Below, in pieces: positions 61,199-64,000 of a stretch of 64,000 nt of DNA. This DNA is from CAIRDP01 sp037134895 (GTDB lineage: Bacteria; Bacteroidota; Bacteroidia; Bacteroidales; FEN-979). Numbering within the stretch: the stretch's first letter is position 1; every line of letters begins with the position of its first letter. Both the position numbers and the translations under genes were made by a program. Below the pieces are notes generated by a model, which saw only the letters and a list, made by a program, of their open reading frames with translations, was not told the DNA's origin and searched no databases. Location: contig JBAXLI010000001.1 of assembly GCA_037134895.1 (NCBI GenBank), positions 178,498-242,497 of the forward strand. The letters run 5' to 3'.

Positions 61199-62638
61199 AT
61201 GAATGCTTTCGAAAAGCCTATATTGAGATCGACTTTCGGACTATTTGCTTGTATTCTGATGTCTTTCATCCCTTCAAGCAACAGTGAATATACTGTTGCT
61301 ATTTGCGCAGATGCTGTTGCTGTAGGAGATCTAGACCTTGATGGAAATACAGATGTAGTTGTAACGAATACCATTTATTCCATTCCTGAATGGACGGGAT
61401 TTTCATTTTTAATGAATCAGGGCGGATGTAATTTTTCTTTTACTGACAGCGTGTATCATTACGGTATAAGGGAATTTATCAATATTGAAAACCTCGACAC
61501 AGATCCTCATCCAGAAATGATCTTCGCAGAAGGAAGAAATATAGGGATTGTGTTTAACAATCAACTTAATGATACTTTGATTCTTAAAACAGGATCTCAT
61601 TATATTGTTATCGGTATGGCAATTGGAGATATTAATAATGACGGATTAAAAGATATCGTTTATATTCTTAACCAGGATCAAAAATGGGGTTGTTTTTTCA
61701 ATAATGGAAATAAAACATTTTCAAATGCCCATTTATACAGTATCCAAAATTATTTTCCGGTTTACATTGCCACAGGGGATTTGAACTCAGATGGGAGAGA
61801 TGATATCGTAATAACGGGGCAAAATACTGAAATATATTATAGTATTGCTTCCGGATTTCAAAAAGTTGTCTTGAAAGAGAACAGCCTTAAAAACTATGTT
61901 AGTGTGGTTGACTTGAATTTGGACGGCAAAGCTGATATTTTTACACTAGACAGAGAAATATTTCCTGTTACAACATTTCAAATCTATAAAAATTTGGGTA
62001 ATGGAAGTTTCGATACCATTCCTTCAGTAAATCTTCCATTTGGCACATACAAATGTTCAGTCCTTGATTTAAATGGAGACACCTTCCCCGATCTGCTGTC
62101 ACTCCTGAGTGGTCTTTCAGGATATGTGATATATTACAACCTGGGTAATTTTCAATTTGGGAATCCTCAATATATACCTGTTCCATATTTGGGAGAGTTC
62201 TTCAGAAATTTCTATTGCGGTGATATTGATGGGAATCACTGTCCTGATTTGATAACTACCCGAAAAACGGATCAAAAAATTACCAACGTCAGTATATTGT
62301 ATAATGATGGCCATGGCAATTTTGGTCCTGATCCCTTTGTATCAATAGATGAAAAACCATCTGCGGATGGGATTCTGAGATGTTATCCTAACCCATTCCA
62401 ATCAGAGACAAACATCAATTTCAATATCCCTGGTAGCGCATTCGTGAATTTATCCATATATGACCTTGAAGGAAAATTGATCAATTGTTTAATCAATCAG
62501 TATCTGAAAGGAGGAACTCATTCAATAAAATGGCGCCGGCTTGACACGAACGGAAAATCCTGCAAACCCGGCGCCTACATCATTTACCTCACAGTAAACG
62601 GGCAAACATGCCGCTCAACTAAAATTATTGTGTACTAA
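61199..62638 (+). CDS. Secreted FG-GAP/VCBS repeat protein with T9SS sorting domain
   Basis: A 479-residue protein with an N-terminal hydrophobic signal. Repeats hold calcium-type loops DxDxDG such as GDLDLDGNTDVVVTN, GDINNDGLKDIVYI, GDLNSDGRDDIVI and DLNLDGKADIF, the FG-GAP/VCBS beta-propeller pattern. The last 85 residues (YPNPFQSETNINF, LSIYDLEGKLI, LKGGTHSIKW, GAYIIYLTVNGQTCRSTKIIVY) are a type A C-terminal domain used by the Bacteroidetes type IX secretion system. It is probably released or attached at the cell surface. It is a tandem paralog of the following gene. Confidence 0.9.
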   Translation: MNAFEKPILRSTFGLFACILMSFIPSSNSEYTVAICADAVAVGDLDLDGNTDVVVTNTIYSIPEWTGFSFLMNQGGCNFSFTDSVYHYGIREFINIENLDTDPHPEMIFAEGRNIGIVFNNQLNDTLILKTGSHYIVIGMAIGDINNDGLKDIVYILNQDQKWGCFFNNGNKTFSNAHLYSIQNYFPVYIATGDLNSDGRDDIVITGQNTEIYYSIASGFQKVVLKENSLKNYVSVVDLNLDGKADIFTLDREIFPVTTFQIYKNLGNGSFDTIPSVNLPFGTYKCSVLDLNGDTFPDLLSLLSGLSGYVIYYNLGNFQFGNPQYIPVPYLGEFFRNFYCGDIDGNHCPDLITTRKTDQKITNVSILYNDGHGNFGPDPFVSIDEKPSADGILRCYPNPFQSETNINFNIPGSAFVNLSIYDLEGKLINCLINQYLKGGTHSIKWRRLDTNGKSCKPGAYIIYLTVNGQTCRSTKIIVY

Positions 62639-62706
62639 CCTTTTTATCGGGTAAATCAAAACTTACCATGATACGATTCTTTCTAAACAACAGGTAAGAA
62701 AAACGA

Positions 62707-64000
62707 ATGAATTTGAATAAGCAGCCTTTATTAAACTCGCTACTCAGTTTACCAAAAATCATCGGTGCTATTTGCATTTTCTTTCTGTTGGGTTTCATTC
62801 CTTCAGATATAAATGATTATACAGTCGTGCCTGGCGCTGGCCCGGTTGCCGCCGGTGATATGGATCAGGATGGGAATATGGATATTGTGGTCGTGAATAA
62901 TAAGTATACATCACCTGAATGGAATGGTTTTTCATTTCTGATGAACCAGGGATCCTGCAATTTTCAATTTTCAGATTCACTGACAATACCAACCGCACCG
63001 GGCTTCATAAAAATCGAAAACCTGGATGATGACCCTACCCCTGAGATCATCACTCAGTCAGCCGACTGCAGAATAAGGATCACTTTCAACGATATTGCTT
63101 CGGATACTTTGAGGTTGAATATCGGATCCCACTGGGTAATTTATGGAGTCTCAATCGGTGATATAGATCATAATGGATATAAGGATATACTTTTCGCTGA
63201 TTGTCAATCAAAAAGATGGGGTATTTTTTATAATTACGGTTCAAGGAATTTTTCCAGCGTTCATTTATTTGATGTTAATTACTATCCATATGCCACAGCT
63301 TGCGGACAATTGAATAATGACAGCCTCACTGATATTGTCATTGCCAATCAATCAACGGAGATTTATTGGAACACAGGAAATGGATTTCAAAAACAAACGT
63401 TGGAAACAAATTCCGCCAGAAACTATGTCTCCATTTTGGATCTGGATTACGACGGATTGAATGACGTCACTGCAATAAACAACTATTTATCATTCACAAA
63501 TATTCAGATGTACCGAAATCTTGGTAATAATCTTTTCGACACTATATCCGGGTTGAATATTCAGAAAGGCTCATATAATTCAATAATACAAGATGTTAAT
63601 GGTGATATGCTCCCGGATATAATTTTGCTTTTAAATGACAATACTGGATATGAAATCTTTTTCAATCTCGGAGCCTTCCAGTTTGGCAATCCCAGGTTTA
63701 TTGCCGTTCCTTACCTAGGAGAGTATGAGAGAAATTTTTATTGTGTTGACCTGGATGGAAATTCATCTCCAGATTTAATTACAACAAGAAAAGCAGGAAA
63801 CAGGATATTAAACATAAATATTCTCTACAACGACGGCCACGGCAACTTTACTCCTACTCCATATGTCGGGATTACATTGAAAATTTTATCAGATCAAACG
63901 ATATCGGCATTTCCTAATCCATTCAGCGAAGAAACCCGAATCCAGTTTTCACTCGATAATCCAGCAAACGTGAATTTATCCATATATGACCTTGAAGGAA
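62707..64000 (+). CDS. Second FG-GAP/VCBS repeat protein with T9SS domain (cut by window end)
   Basis: The open frame from ATG 62707 runs about 431 codons to the window end. It aligns throughout with the previous gene: DYTVVPGAGPVAAGDMDQDGNMDIVVVNN, FSFLMNQGSCNFQFSDS, GDIDHNGYKDILF, LYNDGHGNF, then FPNPFSEETRIQF and NLSIYDLEG. A signal-like helix (IIGAICIFFLLGFIPS) precedes the repeats. The last 32 bases in the window are identical to 62443-62474 in the first copy, pointing to duplication or gene conversion of the sorting domain. Confidence 0.85.
   Translation, partial: MNLNKQPLLNSLLSLPKIIGAICIFFLLGFIPSDINDYTVVPGAGPVAAGDMDQDGNMDIVVVNNKYTSPEWNGFSFLMNQGSCNFQFSDSLTIPTAPGFIKIENLDDDPTPEIITQSADCRIRITFNDIASDTLRLNIGSHWVIYGVSIGDIDHNGYKDILFADCQSKRWGIFYNYGSRNFSSVHLFDVNYYPYATACGQLNNDSLTDIVIANQSTEIYWNTGNGFQKQTLETNSARNYVSILDLDYDGLNDVTAINNYLSFTNIQMYRNLGNNLFDTISGLNIQKGSYNSIIQDVNGDMLPDIILLLNDNTGYEIFFNLGAFQFGNPRFIAVPYLGEYERNFYCVDLDGNSSPDLITTRKAGNRILNINILYNDGHGNFTPTPYVGITLKILSDQTISAFPNPFSEETRIQFSLDNPANVNLSIYDLEG

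Overview
The window looks like a chromosomal segment of a free-living, probably anaerobic Bacteroidota (Bacteroidetes). The evidence is T9SS-type C-terminal sorting domains on FG-GAP repeat proteins, several promoters of the Bacteroidetes form (-33 TTG, about 20 nt spacer, -7 TAnnTTTG), many Bacteroidetes-style lipoprotein signals, and moderate GC. I see no rRNA, tRNA, CRISPR array or insertion sequence.

Layout. 1-6277 (minus): a Type IIG-like restriction-methylation enzyme cut by the window edge, a lipoprotein arylsulfatase, a YdcF-like lipoprotein and an SDR/DUF2867 protein. 6487-6798 (plus): a small DUF3303-like protein. 6866-10891 (minus): an EmrA-EmrB-TolC drug-efflux operon, divergent from a MarR regulator (10980-11456) with a good operator/promoter overlap between them. 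11550-13358: a secreted protein and a secreted lipase-like hydrolase. 13449-18234 (plus): a compact oxidative pentose-phosphate/glycolysis operon gnd-zwf-pgl-pgi.

18199-26540 (minus) is an unusual membrane redox and signalling locus. In transcription order it holds a periplasmic substrate-binding-like domain fused through a membrane helix to a GcvH-like domain, a Tat-exported four-cluster ferredoxin (HybA-like), an NrfD/HybB-type quinone-interacting membrane protein, a second membrane-anchored GcvH-like protein, a histidine kinase with c-type-heme motifs, a sigma-54 enhancer-binding response regulator and an archaemetzincin protease. Neither GcvH-like domain has lysine at the usual lipoylation position. 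Upstream of the first gene lie three copies of the dyad GTTGA-N5-TCAAC, two of them in a perfect 30-bp palindrome, placed like enhancer sites for the encoded sigma-54 activator. No catalytic oxidoreductase subunit is present.

26971-29181: an outer-membrane-type protein and a delta-60 repeat protein. About 29141-60875 (plus) is one long gene run that reads as a complete natural-product locus. It contains a periplasmic YtcJ-like amidohydrolase, a VC0807-like membrane protein, a TPGTP-repeat protein, an NHLM-type exporter (HlyD adaptor, two ABC proteins, TolC), NRPS (A-T-C-A-T), PKS (KS-AT-KR-DH-ACP), a discrete enoyl reductase, NRPS (C-A-T-TE), a phosphopantetheinyl transferase, an O-methyltransferase, and an exported amidohydrolase-lipase fusion. 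Manual reading of the specificity pockets suggests X-Gly-malonate(reduced)-Asp, where X is an unidentified starter whose adenylation domain lacks the alpha-amino-binding Asp. The exporter's C39 peptidase domain has lost its catalytic Cys and His, consistent with transport of a non-ribosomal product rather than leader-peptide cleavage.

61199-64000: two tandem paralogous FG-GAP/T9SS proteins, the second cut by the window end.
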